The notes below the pieces were generated by a model. The model saw only the letters and a program-made list of their open reading frames with translations. It made no database searches and was not told the DNA's origin. Source: Martelella endophytica (GTDB lineage Bacteria; Pseudomonadota; Alphaproteobacteria; Rhizobiales; Rhizobiaceae). Taken from it: a DNA stretch of 64,000 nt. The stretch lies in assembly GCF_000960975.1 (NCBI RefSeq), contig NZ_CP010803.1, positions 2,445,944 through 2,509,943 on the forward strand, in the 5' to 3' direction. Shown here in pieces: positions 22,872-31,669 of this stretch (positions are counted from its first letter, which is position 1; each line of letters starts with the position of its first letter). The position numbers were made by a program, and so were the translations under genes.

Positions 22872-24269
22872 ATGTCTGTCAACATCGCAGCCTTGCTGTT
22901 TCTCGTCTCGGCGGTGCTCTTCATTCTGGCACTGCGCGGCCTTTCGCATCCCTCCACCAGCCGGCGCGGCAATCTTTACGGCATGATCGGCATGGGCATT
23001 GCCATCGGCACGACCCTGCTGCTTGCCAAGCCCAGCTTCGCCTCGCTCGTCTATATCATCCTGGCACTCGCCATCGGCGGCGGCATTGGCGCCTATATTG
23101 CCCGCCACATCGCCATGACGGCGATGCCGCAGCTGGTCGCCGGCTTCCACTCGCTGGTCGGTCTTGCGGCTGTGCTGGTCGCTGGCGCGGCGCTCTATTC
23201 GCCCGAAAGCTTCAATATCGGCACGCCGGATGACATTCACCTGCGCGCCCTGATCGAGCTATCGATCGGTGCCGCGATCGGTGCGATCACCTTCACCGGC
23301 TCGATCATCGCCTTCCTGAAGCTCGACGGTCGCATGTCCGGCAAGCCGATCATGCTGCCGGGCCGCCATGCCATCAATCTGGCGCTGCTGGCGGCGCTGG
23401 TGTTCTTCGTGATCTCGCTTTCGGCAACGGCCAATCCGATCCATTTCTGGCTGATCGTCATCCTGGCGCTGGTGCTCGGCGTGCTGATTATCGTGCCGAT
23501 CGGTGGCGCCGACATGCCGGTCGTCGTGTCGATGCTGAACTCCTATTCGGGCTGGGCTGCCGCCGGCATCGGTTTCACCCTCGGCAACATGGCGCTGATC
23601 GTCACCGGTGCGCTGGTCGGCTCCTCCGGTGCGATCCTGTCCTACATCATGTGCAAGGGCATGAACCGCTCCTTCATCTCCGTCATCCTCGGTGGCTTCG
23701 GTGGCGAGACGTCTTCTGGCGGTGGTGCCGGTGCAGTCGACCGCAACGTCAAGACCGGTTCTGCCGACGATGCGGCCTTCCTGATGGAGAACGCCTCCAA
23801 GGTCATCATCGTGCCGGGCTACGGCATGGCGGTGGCGCAGGCCCAACATGCGCTGCGCGAACTCGCCGACAAGCTGAAGGAAAAGGGCGTCGAGGTGAAA
23901 TACGCCATCCACCCCGTTGCCGGCCGCATGCCCGGGCACATGAACGTGCTGCTCGCCGAGGCCAATGTGCCTTATGACGAGGTTTTCGAACTCGAGGATA
24001 TCAATTCCGAGTTCGCCCAGGCCGATGTCGCCTATGTCATCGGCGCCAATGACGTCACCAACCCGGCGGCGCGCGACGACAAGACCTCGCCGATTTACGG
24101 CATGCCGATCCTCGACGTCGACAAGGCGAAGACCTGCCTGTTCGTCAAGCGCTCGCTCGGCTCCGGCTATGCCGGCATCGACAACGAGCTGTTCTACAAG
24201 GATGGCACGATGATGCTGCTCGGCGACGCCAAGAAGATGACCGAGGACATCGTCAAGGCGATCGAATAG
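22872..24269 (+). CDS. pntB: NAD(P) transhydrogenase subunit beta
   Basis: 465 residues: eight or nine membrane spans of domain II, then the NADP(H)-binding domain III with VIIVPGYGMAVAQAQHAL, the KYAIHPVAGRMPGHMNVLLAEA segment and YVIGANDVTNPAAR. Length normal. Third gene of the transhydrogenase operon; a clear terminator follows. It supplies NADPH at the expense of the proton gradient. Confidence 0.97.
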   Translation: MSVNIAALLFLVSAVLFILALRGLSHPSTSRRGNLYGMIGMGIAIGTTLLLAKPSFASLVYIILALAIGGGIGAYIARHIAMTAMPQLVAGFHSLVGLAAVLVAGAALYSPESFNIGTPDDIHLRALIELSIGAAIGAITFTGSIIAFLKLDGRMSGKPIMLPGRHAINLALLAALVFFVISLSATANPIHFWLIVILALVLGVLIIVPIGGADMPVVVSMLNSYSGWAAAGIGFTLGNMALIVTGALVGSSGAILSYIMCKGMNRSFISVILGGFGGETSSGGGAGAVDRNVKTGSADDAAFLMENASKVIIVPGYGMAVAQAQHALRELADKLKEKGVEVKYAIHPVAGRMPGHMNVLLAEANVPYDEVFELEDINSEFAQADVAYVIGANDVTNPAARDDKTSPIYGMPILDVDKAKTCLFVKRSLGSGYAGIDNELFYKDGTMMLLGDAKKMTEDIVKAIE

Positions 24270-24297
24270 GAAGAGCTAAGCCTTTGAGTTCACTAGG

Positions 24298-24328
24298 GCC
24301 CCGACGGTTTTGTCCGCCGGGGCTTTTT
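24298..24328 (+). terminator. Intrinsic terminator of the pnt operon
   Basis: GCCCCG (24298-24303) pairs with CGGGGC (24318-24323), with extra pairing inside, followed by five T residues. It stands 29 bases after the pntB stop. Confidence 0.88.
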
Positions 24329-24346
24329 GTTTCAGGGTGTTTTGGC

Positions 24347-24372
24347 GGAACCACCGGCTGCCACCGCACGTT
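24347..24372 (+). promoter_or_regulatory. Candidate EcfG general-stress promoter for the extensin-like gene
   Basis: GGAAC at 24347-24351, exactly 17 bases, then CGTT at 24369-24372. This is the alphaproteobacterial EcfG consensus GGAAC-N16/17-CGTT. It is just after the pnt terminator and 31 bases before the gene's likely start. Confidence 0.7.
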
Positions 24373-24403
24373 GTTTCAAAAGCAAAACAAGCGAGGAAAT
24401 AAC

Positions 24404-25261
24404 GTGGTGAACCTGCGTGGTGTCGTTGCAATACCGGCGTTTTCGGCGCTGGCCCTGACGTTGATGAGTTTCGATATTCCCGAGACCCCTCCTGTTCCAG
24501 AACCCCGCCCGGATGAAACGGTGACGGCCGGTGCCAATCCGGAAGCTTCGGATCCAGAAGCGCCGGCCAAGACGGAGGATGGCGCCGAGGCTGCATCGGA
24601 GAACGCGGAAGATGCCGTCCCGGAAGAGCCGCCGGTTCCCGAAGAGCGTGCCGACAATCCGCCGCCCCCGCCACCGCCGGAACCGAAGCCGGTTGCCGAG
24701 GAGACCGGCGCATTTGCCCGCTGCACGGCCGCTCTGACGGCCCTTGGTGCGGATTATGAAGTGCTCGAAACCATCGACGATCCCGGTTCCTGCGGAATCG
24801 ACAAGCCGCTGAAGGTGAGCGTGGTGCTTGAGGGCGTGAAGCTCGTGCCGGAGGGGACGATGCGTTGCGAGACCGCGCTTGCGATCGCGAACTGGGCGAA
24901 GACCTATGTGGAACCGACGGCGACGATCGCGCTCGACAAGGATGCGAAGCTGACGGAGATCCACCAGGCCTCGACCTATGTCTGCCGCACCCGCAACAGC
25001 GTCGCCGATGCCAAGATTTCGGAACATGCCAAGGGCAATGCCGTCGACGTGCGCAGCCTGACCTTTTCGGACGGCACGACGGTCGACATGGAGCCGCGCC
25101 GCAAGGATGGAACGGCGACGGGCGCTTTCCAGCGCACCGTGAGTGCGGCGGCGTGCCTCTACTTCAATACGGTGCTTTCGCCCGGCAGCGACGCCACCCA
25201 TCAGGACCACATGCATCTCGACGTGATCACCCGCAAGAGCGGCTATCGCTATTGCCGATAG
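24404..25261 (+). CDS. Exported extensin-like C-terminal domain protein
   Basis: 285 residues from a GTG at 24404 (GAGGA upstream; an adjacent GTG at 24407 is equally possible). A short hydrophobic N-terminus, a long Pro/Glu/Ala-rich linker (about residues 25-105, including PPPPPPEPKPV), then an extensin-like C-terminal domain (PF06904) with MRCETALAIANWAKTYVEP, SEHAKGNAVDVRSL and HQDHMHLDV. The last two carry the His/Asp pattern of zinc D-Ala-D-Ala carboxypeptidase-like folds, so a cell-wall role is plausible. A candidate EcfG promoter precedes it. Confidence 0.85.
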   Translation: MVNLRGVVAIPAFSALALTLMSFDIPETPPVPEPRPDETVTAGANPEASDPEAPAKTEDGAEAASENAEDAVPEEPPVPEERADNPPPPPPPEPKPVAEETGAFARCTAALTALGADYEVLETIDDPGSCGIDKPLKVSVVLEGVKLVPEGTMRCETALAIANWAKTYVEPTATIALDKDAKLTEIHQASTYVCRTRNSVADAKISEHAKGNAVDVRSLTFSDGTTVDMEPRRKDGTATGAFQRTVSAAACLYFNTVLSPGSDATHQDHMHLDVITRKSGYRYCR

Positions 25262-25267
25262 GCGTCT

Positions 25268-25627
25268 TCAGCCTTCCAGCCAGGCGATCGCTTGCTCGTC
25301 CTGGCCGCTTGCGAATATCTTCACCTCGGCGTGCGACAGCATGGCAAACATCTGTACCGCCTGTGCAAAGCCGTAGTTTGCCGTGACCAGGGCAATGCGC
25401 TGCAGGTTCAACGGTTCGCTGCGGCGGAAATGCTGACCGCCGACAGCCGAACCGCCGTCGACCCCGAGGAAATCACTCGCTGTTATGAGAAGCAATCTGA
25501 TCGGTCCGACCACATTGCGGGCTTCGAGCGCCGGCATCAGTACACCCTGAAAGTCTTCCGCGGTCATTGCTCCGTGAATGGCGAAGCCTGTGATGTCTTC
25601 CGAGAGATCCTCGATCTTGGTCAGCAC
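25268..25627 (-). CDS. SpoIIAA-like STAS-domain protein
   Basis: 119-residue soluble protein resembling the SpoIIAA-like/SEC14-type STAS family (PF11964): it begins MLTKIEDLSEDITGFAIHGAMTAEDF and contains RIALVTANYGFAQAV and EVKIFASGQDEQAIAWL near the end, both typical of that family. No enzyme function is known. It converges on the extensin-like gene with six bases between stops and stands apart from other genes on its strand. Confidence 0.8.
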   Translation of the reverse strand: MLTKIEDLSEDITGFAIHGAMTAEDFQGVLMPALEARNVVGPIRLLLITASDFLGVDGGSAVGGQHFRRSEPLNLQRIALVTANYGFAQAVQMFAMLSHAEVKIFASGQDEQAIAWLEG

Positions 25628-25801
25628 GCGCTTGTCTCCTGCCTTTTGTTTTTCATCAATTCGACGATAGACGAAATCGAAGCCTTTCGCGATAGGTGGC
25701 GGGCCCTCAAAAAAACATGAGTGAGTTTGTCACCTTTATACTTTACCTTTTTTGTCATGTTTTATATGGTCGCCTCATCCTTCAAATCGGACGAGGTTAC
25801 G

Positions 25802-26200
25802 ATGGCGAAGAAGAACAAGCGCAAGGCAGCCGCGAGGCAGGGCAGCCAGACCGAAGAGGTGACCCGCGTCGCCGCAGCTCCGGTGGGGCTTTCCGGCCGC
25901 AGCTTTCTCTATGTCGGCGGGCGCGACTGCCAGGTCGCGCATCTGAGAGCGATTGCCGACAGCTATGGCGCCGAACTCATCCACCATGACGGTGGCCTGC
26001 GTGAGGCGGTGTCGCGCATCGACAGGGTTCTGCCTTCTGTCGACTGCGTTTTCTGTCCGATTGATTGCATCAGTCATGATGCCTGTGTGCGGGTGAAATC
26101 GGGCTGCAAGAAGTTCAAGAAGGCCTTCGTGCCGCTCCGCAACGGCTCCAAGTCTTCGCTCGAGCGTGCTTTGCAGACGATGAGCGAGCGCGACAATTGA
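25802..26200 (+). CDS. DUF2325 protein
   Basis: 132 residues from the ATG at 25802 with GAGG just ahead; a longer frame back to 25721 is less likely. After a basic N-terminus (MAKKNKRKAAARQ) comes a DUF2325 domain: RSFLYVGGRDCQVAHLRAIADSYGAELIHHDGG is its core, with the characteristic cysteines in VDCVFCPIDCISHDACVRVKSGC (given here as features of residues about 80-105). Function is unknown; the clustered cysteines could bind metal. It stands upstream of an IsdG-like gene. Confidence 0.82.
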   Translation: MAKKNKRKAAARQGSQTEEVTRVAAAPVGLSGRSFLYVGGRDCQVAHLRAIADSYGAELIHHDGGLREAVSRIDRVLPSVDCVFCPIDCISHDACVRVKSGCKKFKKAFVPLRNGSKSSLERALQTMSERDN

Positions 26201-26414
26201 CCACCTGCGATATTGACGGCGTGCGCCTGATCGGGCTGCATCGCACCGATGCCGATGGCGGCCTCCTGTGCCGCTACGCGCCGATGCGCGCCGGCGCGGT
26301 GGTTCTTGCCTTTCCTCCGCGCCGCCGCACTTCTCCGAGCGCCCGGAAGGCCGCAATCATTGATCTCGACCTCCGGCGTCGCCATGTTCACAATCATCCG
26401 ACGGAGGTGCCGAA

Positions 26415-26729
26415 ATGTATATCGCGATGAACCGCTTCAAGGTTGCAACAGGATCGGAAGAGGCATTCGAAGCTATCTGGAAAGGGCGGGATTCGCGGCT
26501 TTCCGAACTTGCCGGCTTCATCTCCTTCCAGCTTCTGAAGGGTAAGAGCTTTACCGACGAGGGGTACACGCTCTATGCCTCGCACACGATGTGGGAGAGC
26601 GAGGAGGCCTTTACCGCCTGGACCCGTTCGGAACAGTTCCGCGATGCCCACAGGAATGCCGGCGAACGCAAGGCCGAGTATCTCGGACCGCCGGTGTTCG
26701 AAGGCTTCAATACTGTAGAGGGGGCGTGA
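26415..26729 (+). CDS. IsdG/HmuQ-type haem-degrading monooxygenase
   Basis: 104-residue antibiotic-biosynthesis-monooxygenase-fold protein. The IsdG catalytic triad pattern is present: Asn6 (MYIAMN), Trp69 in FTAWTRSEQF and His79 in RDAHRNAG, with the family's Trp-to-His spacing of ten residues. Rhizobia use proteins of this type to open haem and free iron. ATG at 26415 with CGGAGG at 26401. Its TGA overlaps the ATG of the VOC gene, so the two are coupled. No RirA or Irr box is visible just upstream. Confidence 0.83.
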   Translation: MYIAMNRFKVATGSEEAFEAIWKGRDSRLSELAGFISFQLLKGKSFTDEGYTLYASHTMWESEEAFTAWTRSEQFRDAHRNAGERKAEYLGPPVFEGFNTVEGA

Positions 26730-27100
26730 TGAGCGATCCCTCGGAGATCGCCGTCCTTCCCGTCCTGCCATCGCTCGATCTGGCCGAGACCAAGGCGTTC
26801 TACACCGAAAAGCTCGGGTTTTCGGAGGTTGTGCATGAGGATGATGGCTATCTCATCCTCCGCCGCCCCGGGCTGGAGCTGCATTTCTGGCTGACCGACG
26901 ACCGTTCGCTGAGCGAACGCACGTCGGTCTATATCCGCGGTGGCGGCATTGATGCGCTTCATGCCGAATATGCGCCGCGCGGCATCCTGCACCCGCAGGG
27001 CTTTGCCGAACGATCCTGGGGCATGAAGGAATTCTACGTTTCCGATCCGCACGGCAATCTGCTGCGCTTCGGCCGCATTCCGGGCGATGACAATGCCTGA
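26729..27100 (+). CDS. VOC-family (glyoxalase/bleomycin-resistance) protein
   Basis: 123 residues from the ATG at 26729, which overlaps the previous stop (TGATG). The fold signature reads PVLPSLDLAETKAFYTEKLGF, GLELHFWLTDD and EFYVSDPHGNLLRFG, matching bleomycin-resistance-like members. The residues that would bind metal in glyoxalases are incomplete, so binding rather than catalysis is possible. Co-translation with the haem monooxygenase suggests a shared job, which is not proven. Its stop abuts that of the convergent DUF423 gene. Confidence 0.87.
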   Translation: MSDPSEIAVLPVLPSLDLAETKAFYTEKLGFSEVVHEDDGYLILRRPGLELHFWLTDDRSLSERTSVYIRGGGIDALHAEYAPRGILHPQGFAERSWGMKEFYVSDPHGNLLRFGRIPGDDNA

Positions 27101-27460
27101 TCAGTCCTGACGGGCGGGAAGCAACGCCGCGAGTGCGGCCAGCAGCCAGCCGACGATAACGGCTGTGCCGCCGACAGGGGCGGCCATGCGGAACAGGCTG
27201 TTACCGAGATAGGTCACTGCGGCAAGGTCGCCGGCAAAGAGCAATGTGCCAAGCGCCATGACGAGGCCGGCGCCAAGCGCGACGGGCGTCGCACGGGCGA
27301 GCAGGGAAAGTCCCAGAAGTGCGGGGCCGTTTGCAAGGCAGATCAGCGCTGCCGACTGCAGCACGGCGTTGCCGCCATGATAGGACGCCGCGGCCAGCAT
27401 GACGCCGGCAGCTCCTGTGATGCCACCGAGAAAAAGAAGGATGCGGGTCGAAAACGACAT
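27101..27460 (-). CDS. DUF423 small membrane protein
   Basis: 119 residues, four membrane spans, with the DUF423 pattern SFSTRILLFLGGITGAAGVML at the N-terminus and LLFAGDLAAVTYLG in the middle. Function unknown. It starts three bases after the stop of the truncated-haemoglobin gene on the same strand, so the two form an operon. Confidence 0.82.
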   Translation of the reverse strand: MSFSTRILLFLGGITGAAGVMLAAASYHGGNAVLQSAALICLANGPALLGLSLLARATPVALGAGLVMALGTLLFAGDLAAVTYLGNSLFRMAAPVGGTAVIVGWLLAALAALLPARQD

Positions 27461-27463
27461 GGC

Positions 27464-27856
27464 TCAGGCCCTGTTCTGCATGTGGTAAGCGAGTTTTTCG
27501 ATTGGCGGCATGATCACAGCCCGGAGCCGGATGTCCGGCACGGTCTCCTCCAGCGCCCGGCGGAAGCAGAGCAGCCACTCGTCGCGTTCCTCGGGTCCGA
27601 TCGGCGCCGGCATGTGCCGCATCCTGAGGCGCGGATGGCCGTGCTTTTCGATGTAGACGGGCGGGCCGCCGAGATAGCCGGTCAGATAATCGCGGAACTT
27701 GGCCTCGGAACCTGCAAGGCTTGCCGGGTGGATCGCGCGGCAATGGCGGGCTTCCGGCAGGGTGTCCATCAGCTCGTAGAACCGCCGCGACAGCCTTTCG
27801 ACCGAGTCCGCCCCGCCAATGGCCTCAAAGAGGCTGATCTCTTCTGCCTGTTCCAT
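27464..27856 (-). CDS. Group II truncated haemoglobin
   Basis: 130 residues from the ATG at 27854-27856; a GTG at 27892 would overlap the end of the DeoR gene and adds a non-family N-terminus. Features: SLFEAIGGADSVERLSRRFYELM, FRDYLTGYLGGPPVYIEKHG, the proximal-histidine region RMRHMPAPIG and the invariant tryptophan in ERDEWLLCFRRAL, all typical of group II (trHbO) globins. Likely binds oxygen or NO in the cytoplasm. In operon with DUF423 and directly downstream of the DeoR gene. Confidence 0.9.
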   Translation of the reverse strand: MEQAEEISLFEAIGGADSVERLSRRFYELMDTLPEARHCRAIHPASLAGSEAKFRDYLTGYLGGPPVYIEKHGHPRLRMRHMPAPIGPEERDEWLLCFRRALEETVPDIRLRAVIMPPIEKLAYHMQNRA

Positions 27857-27878
27857 ATCCAAGGCTTCTACAACTGAT

Positions 27879-28643
27879 TCAGGCCGCGACACAATGGAGC
27901 GTCACGCCTTTTTCAAGAAGCGGCCGGCGCTGGTCTTCGGCAAGCTCGGCGCCGGTGAAGACAGCGGAGAAGGTTTCAAGCCCGGTCAGGAAATGCAGGC
28001 CGGGGCGGCCAAACTTGGTGTGGTCGGCGAGCAGCACCCGACGCTCGGCGCCTGCCACCACCAGCCGCTTGGTCTGGACGACTTCGGGGTCCTGGTGGAA
28101 GGCCGCGCCCTCATAGATTGCCGAGGCGGAGATGAAGCCGATATCGGCGCGCAGCCCGCGCAGCGCATCCTCCGTCAGCAGGCCGAAGAAGCCGTTGAAC
28201 TTGCGGCTGTACTGGCCGCCAAGCGCCAGCAGTTCGATGCCGTTGACGCCGGCGAGCTCGGAAATGACGCTCAGATTGTTGGAAATCACGGTCAGGGGCA
28301 GGCGCTCGGCAAGGTGCGCTGTCAGGTTCGCCGCCGTCGACGAATCATCGATCATCAGCGTCATGCCGGGTTCGATCATCCGCGCGGCATCGGCGGCGAT
28401 ACGTGCCTTTTCCGCGGCCGCCATCTTCTGGCGGTAGCGGAAATCGGCCTGGAACATGGTGGACGACTGCACCGAAGCGCCACCGCGCACCTTGCGCAGC
28501 TCACCGGCGGCCTCCAGCTCGTCGAGATCGCGGTGGACCGTCATCTTGGAGACGCCGAAACGACCGGAAAGCTCCTCCACGCTCGCTGCGCCCTTCTCCA
28601 TCAGTAGCGCCATGATCGCCACCCTCCGCTGGTCTGCTTTCAC
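27879..28643 (-). CDS. DeoR-family transcriptional regulator
   Basis: 254 residues. N-terminal helix-turn-helix ASVEELSGRFGVSKMTVHRDLDELEAAG and a sugar-phosphate-sensing C-terminal domain (MTLMIDDSSTAANLTAHL, GFISASAIYEGAAFHQDPE, DHTKFGRPGLHF). The ligand is probably a phosphorylated sugar, in keeping with the divergent class II aldolase gene. Paired AT-rich inverted repeats lie between the two genes. The end of the gene runs close to the start of the haemoglobin gene. Confidence 0.93.
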   Translation of the reverse strand: MKADQRRVAIMALLMEKGAASVEELSGRFGVSKMTVHRDLDELEAAGELRKVRGGASVQSSTMFQADFRYRQKMAAAEKARIAADAARMIEPGMTLMIDDSSTAANLTAHLAERLPLTVISNNLSVISELAGVNGIELLALGGQYSRKFNGFFGLLTEDALRGLRADIGFISASAIYEGAAFHQDPEVVQTKRLVVAGAERRVLLADHTKFGRPGLHFLTGLETFSAVFTGAELAEDQRRPLLEKGVTLHCVAA

Positions 28644-28683
28644 CGACTTCTCCTCCGTTTCGATGCAAGATCACAACCGAACT

Positions 28684-28709
28684 TCGATATATATCACATT
28701 TTATATCGA
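28684..28709. promoter_or_regulatory. AT-rich inverted repeat, candidate DeoR site 1
   Basis: TCGATATA (28684-28691) and TATATCGA (28702-28709) form a perfect inverted repeat with a ten-base spacer, in the deoR-fba intergenic region. Confidence 0.6.
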
Positions 28710-28715
28710 TTAAAG

Positions 28716-28732
28716 TAACATATATTATGTTA
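28716..28732. promoter_or_regulatory. AT-rich inverted repeat, candidate DeoR site 2
   Basis: TAACATA-TAT-TATGTTA, a perfect 7-3-7 palindrome next to site 1. Both lie in an unusually AT-rich 50-base block that probably also holds the promoters of the divergent genes. Confidence 0.6.
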
Positions 28733-28859
28733 TTTATAAAACCGCATTGTGATTTTATAATTCCGGTCTATTTTACAAGCCAAGGAACTGACGTTCCGCA
28801 ATCATTCCGTCGTCATTTCCCTCTAATGAGGGACATATGGATTTTAAAAGGAGCTTCCC

Positions 28860-29924
28860 ATGGCCCGGGTCACGATGAGGCAATTGCTCGATCACGCCGC
28901 CGAATTCGGCTACGGCGTTCCCGCGTTCAACATCAATAATATGGAGCAGGGGCTTGCGATCATGGAGGCGGCGAAGAAGACGGCGTCGCCGGTGATCATC
29001 CAGGCAAGCCGCGGCGCGCGCTCCTACGCCAACGACCTGATCCTGTCGAAGCTGATCGAAGGGCTCGTCGAGCTCTATCCGGATATCCCGGTGGTCATGC
29101 ACCAGGATCACGGCAACAGCGAAGCGACCTGCATGACCGCGATCCAGTACGGCTTCACCTCGGTGATGATGGACGGCTCGCTGGAAGCCGATGGCAAGAC
29201 ACCGGCGTCCTATGAATATAACGCCGGCATTACCAAGCGGGTCTGCGACTTTGCCCACTGGGCCGGCGCCTCGGTCGAAGGCGAGATCGGCGTGCTTGGC
29301 TCACTGGAAACCGGCGAAGGCGAGAAGGAAGATGGCCACGGGTTCGAGGGCAAGCTCGAGCGCGACCAGCTGCTCACCGATCCGGACCAGGCGGTACAGT
29401 TCGTCAAGGATACCGGCGTCGATGCGCTCGCCGTCGCCATGGGTACCAGCCACGGTGCCTACAAGTTCACGCGCAAGCCGGACGGCGAAGTGCTGGCGAT
29501 GAGCCTGATCGAGGAAATCCATCGCCGCTTGCCGAACACCCACCTCGTCATGCACGGCTCGTCCTCCGTACCGCAGGATCTGCAGGAGATCATCAACGCC
29601 TATGGCGGCGAGATGAAGCCGACCTGGGGCGTGCCGGTGGAAGAGATCCAGCGCGGCATCAAGCACGGTGTGCGCAAGGTCAACATCGACACCGACAACC
29701 GCATGGCGATGACCGGTGCGATCCGCAAGGTGTTTGCCGAAAAACCCTCCGAATTCGACCCGCGCAAATATCTGAAGCCGGCAATGGAAGCGATGACCAA
29801 GCTCTGCATCGAACGCTTCGAAGCCTTCGGCACCGCCGGTCACGCCGACAAGATCAAGCCGATCCCGATGTCGGACATGGCCAAGCGCTACGCCGACGGC
29901 TCACTGGCGCCGAAGATCGGCTGA
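28860..29924 (+). CDS. fba: Class II fructose-bisphosphate aldolase (CbbA type)
   Basis: 354 residues. Zinc ligands are seen in [18 protein letters not shown] and VMHGSSSVP, and the conserved [16 protein letters not shown] segment is intact, as is the insertion GFEGKLERD near residue 165. It splits fructose-1,6-bisphosphate in glycolysis, gluconeogenesis or the Calvin cycle. AAGGAG precedes the ATG. A divergent DeoR gene and AT-rich inverted repeats suggest sugar-phosphate-responsive control. No other Calvin-cycle gene is near. Confidence 0.94.
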   Translation: MARVTMRQLLDHAAEFGYGVPAFNINNMEQGLAIMEAAKKTASPVIIQASRGARSYANDLILSKLIEGLVELYPDIPVVMHQDHGNSEATCMTAIQYGFTSVMMDGSLEADGKTPASYEYNAGITKRVCDFAHWAGASVEGEIGVLGSLETGEGEKEDGHGFEGKLERDQLLTDPDQAVQFVKDTGVDALAVAMGTSHGAYKFTRKPDGEVLAMSLIEEIHRRLPNTHLVMHGSSSVPQDLQEIINAYGGEMKPTWGVPVEEIQRGIKHGVRKVNIDTDNRMAMTGAIRKVFAEKPSEFDPRKYLKPAMEAMTKLCIERFEAFGTAGHADKIKPIPMSDMAKRYADGSLAPKIG

Positions 29925-29938
29925 CGAACCCGGCGGGG

Positions 29939-31594
29939 TCATGCCCGCCGGTCCATCGACCGCGACACCATGAGGACCGGAACCAGCCCGGCGGCGATGA
30001 TGATGATCGCCGGGACGGAGGCGCTTTCGACCTGCGCGCGCGAGGCATCCTCGTAGACGAGGGTGGCAAGCGTGTTGAAGTTGAACGGGCGGAGCAGAAT
30101 GGTGGCCGACAGTTCCTTCAGCGTCTCGATGAACACTAGAAGTGCGGCGGTGGCGAGCGCCGGCTGCATGTTGGGCAGCAGCACGGAAAACAGCGCCCGG
30201 CCCGGCGTGCGGCCAAGCGTACGCGCCGCATTATCGAGGTTGGGCGAGAGCTTGGCAAAGCCTGAATCGATATTTCCTTCGGCCATTGCGAGGAAGCGGA
30301 CGGTGCAGGCATAGACGATGGCGAAGCCGCTGCCGGTGAGGACCAGCCCGGTCGAGATGCCGAAGGTCGCCCGCATCAGCCCGTCGAAGCCGTTGTCGAG
30401 GGCAGCAAGCGGGATCAGCACGCCGATCGCAAGCACCGTTCCGGGAACGCCGTAGCCGAGCGTGGCAAGCCGGGCGAGGCCGCGGCTGGCGCGGGTCCCG
30501 CGGCTGCGCACGGCAAAGGCGAGCGCAAGGCCGAACCCGATCGCACAGAGGGCGGCAAGGGCTGCAACGGTGATGCTCGTCATCAGAGCACCCAGCAGCC
30601 GCTCGGAGAAAAAATCGTCAAGCCGCTTCAGCGCGAACTCGAACAGCACGCCGGCGGGTATGACGAAGCCAACCAGCACCGGCAGGATGCAGGCGAGGGT
30701 GGCGGCGGCACCCCGCGCGCCGGCAAGCCTCTGGCGCACTGCCCTGCGTGCCTCGCCCGCCGTTCCGGCGGTCGCGTAGCGCTGGTTGCGGCGCGCGAGC
30801 CTCTCGGTCGCAATCAGGGCGAGGACGAAGATCAGCATGATCGCCGAAAGCTGTGCGGCGCCAGCGAGATCGCCCCGGTTCAGCCAGGTCTCGTAGATCG
30901 AGAAGGTCAGCGTGTTGACGCCGAGATACTGAACGGCACCGATATCGTTCAGGCTCTCCATCATCACCAGCGTCAGTCCGACGACGATCGCCGGCCGGGC
31001 CATCGGCAGCTGCACCGCGCGTAACACCCTGAAGCGCGATGCCCCGAGTGTGCGCGCCACATCGGCCGCATTGCGGCCCTGCATCGCGAATACGGAGCGG
31101 GCCGTCAGGTAGACATAAGGATAAAGCACGCTCGCCATCACCAGCACCACGCCGCCGAGCGAGCGGATATCGGGGAAAGCATATTCGCGGGCGCTGGTAT
31201 AACCGAAGAGGCTCCGATAGAGCGTCTGAACCGGACCGGTAAAATCGAAAAACTCGCCGAAGGCGTAGGCGGAGAGGTAGATCGGCATGGCAAGCGGAAG
31301 CACCAGCGCCGCCGAGAGCAGGCGCCGGAAGGGAAACTCGTAGGTGGCCACGAGATAGGCCGTGGTCACGCCGACGATGGCGGTGACGAGCGCGTTTGCG
31401 AGCAGCAGCCAGAATGTGCGGGCAGCCGCCCCCGGCAGCACCGTCGCCGCAAGATGGCTGATCGCGGCAAAATCCGACGACGCGGCCAGGAACACGATGG
31501 CCGCGATCGGCAGCAGCATCAGCGCGGCAATCAGCGCTGCCATCACGGGCGGACGGTTGCTACGAGCGGCGGCGATGCGTTCGGTCAGTGTCAC
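29939..31594 (-). CDS. Iron(III) ABC transporter permease (FbpB type)
   Basis: 551 residues in which two permease halves are fused, about twelve spans. Each half has an EAA-like loop (VARTLGASRFRVLRAVQLPMARPA; NAARTLGRTPGRALFSVLLPNMQPA), the organisation of FbpB/SfuB permeases. The binding protein most like its partner is 8 kb away (37765) and no FbpC ATPase is in the window, so the transporter would be assembled from scattered genes. It follows the large PAS protein on the same strand with 75 bases between, and converges on fba. Confidence 0.9.
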   Translation of the reverse strand: MTLTERIAAARSNRPPVMAALIAALMLLPIAAIVFLAASSDFAAISHLAATVLPGAAARTFWLLLANALVTAIVGVTTAYLVATYEFPFRRLLSAALVLPLAMPIYLSAYAFGEFFDFTGPVQTLYRSLFGYTSAREYAFPDIRSLGGVVLVMASVLYPYVYLTARSVFAMQGRNAADVARTLGASRFRVLRAVQLPMARPAIVVGLTLVMMESLNDIGAVQYLGVNTLTFSIYETWLNRGDLAGAAQLSAIMLIFVLALIATERLARRNQRYATAGTAGEARRAVRQRLAGARGAAATLACILPVLVGFVIPAGVLFEFALKRLDDFFSERLLGALMTSITVAALAALCAIGFGLALAFAVRSRGTRASRGLARLATLGYGVPGTVLAIGVLIPLAALDNGFDGLMRATFGISTGLVLTGSGFAIVYACTVRFLAMAEGNIDSGFAKLSPNLDNAARTLGRTPGRALFSVLLPNMQPALATAALLVFIETLKELSATILLRPFNFNTLATLVYEDASRAQVESASVPAIIIIAAGLVPVLMVSRSMDRRA

Positions 31595-31669
31595 GGTGGC
31601 AGCGGTCTGAAACGGGATGATCGGAGCCCGGTTTTATGGCCGGGCGCGGTACCGTGCAATATCCGCTGC

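Noticed and set aside
26197..26430. 77-codon plus-strand frame with a TTG start overlapping the DUF2325 stop
   Set aside because: The codon bias is acceptable and the TTGA overlap is tempting, but there is no recognisable domain and its end runs over the start of the IsdG-like gene. Left out as unproven.
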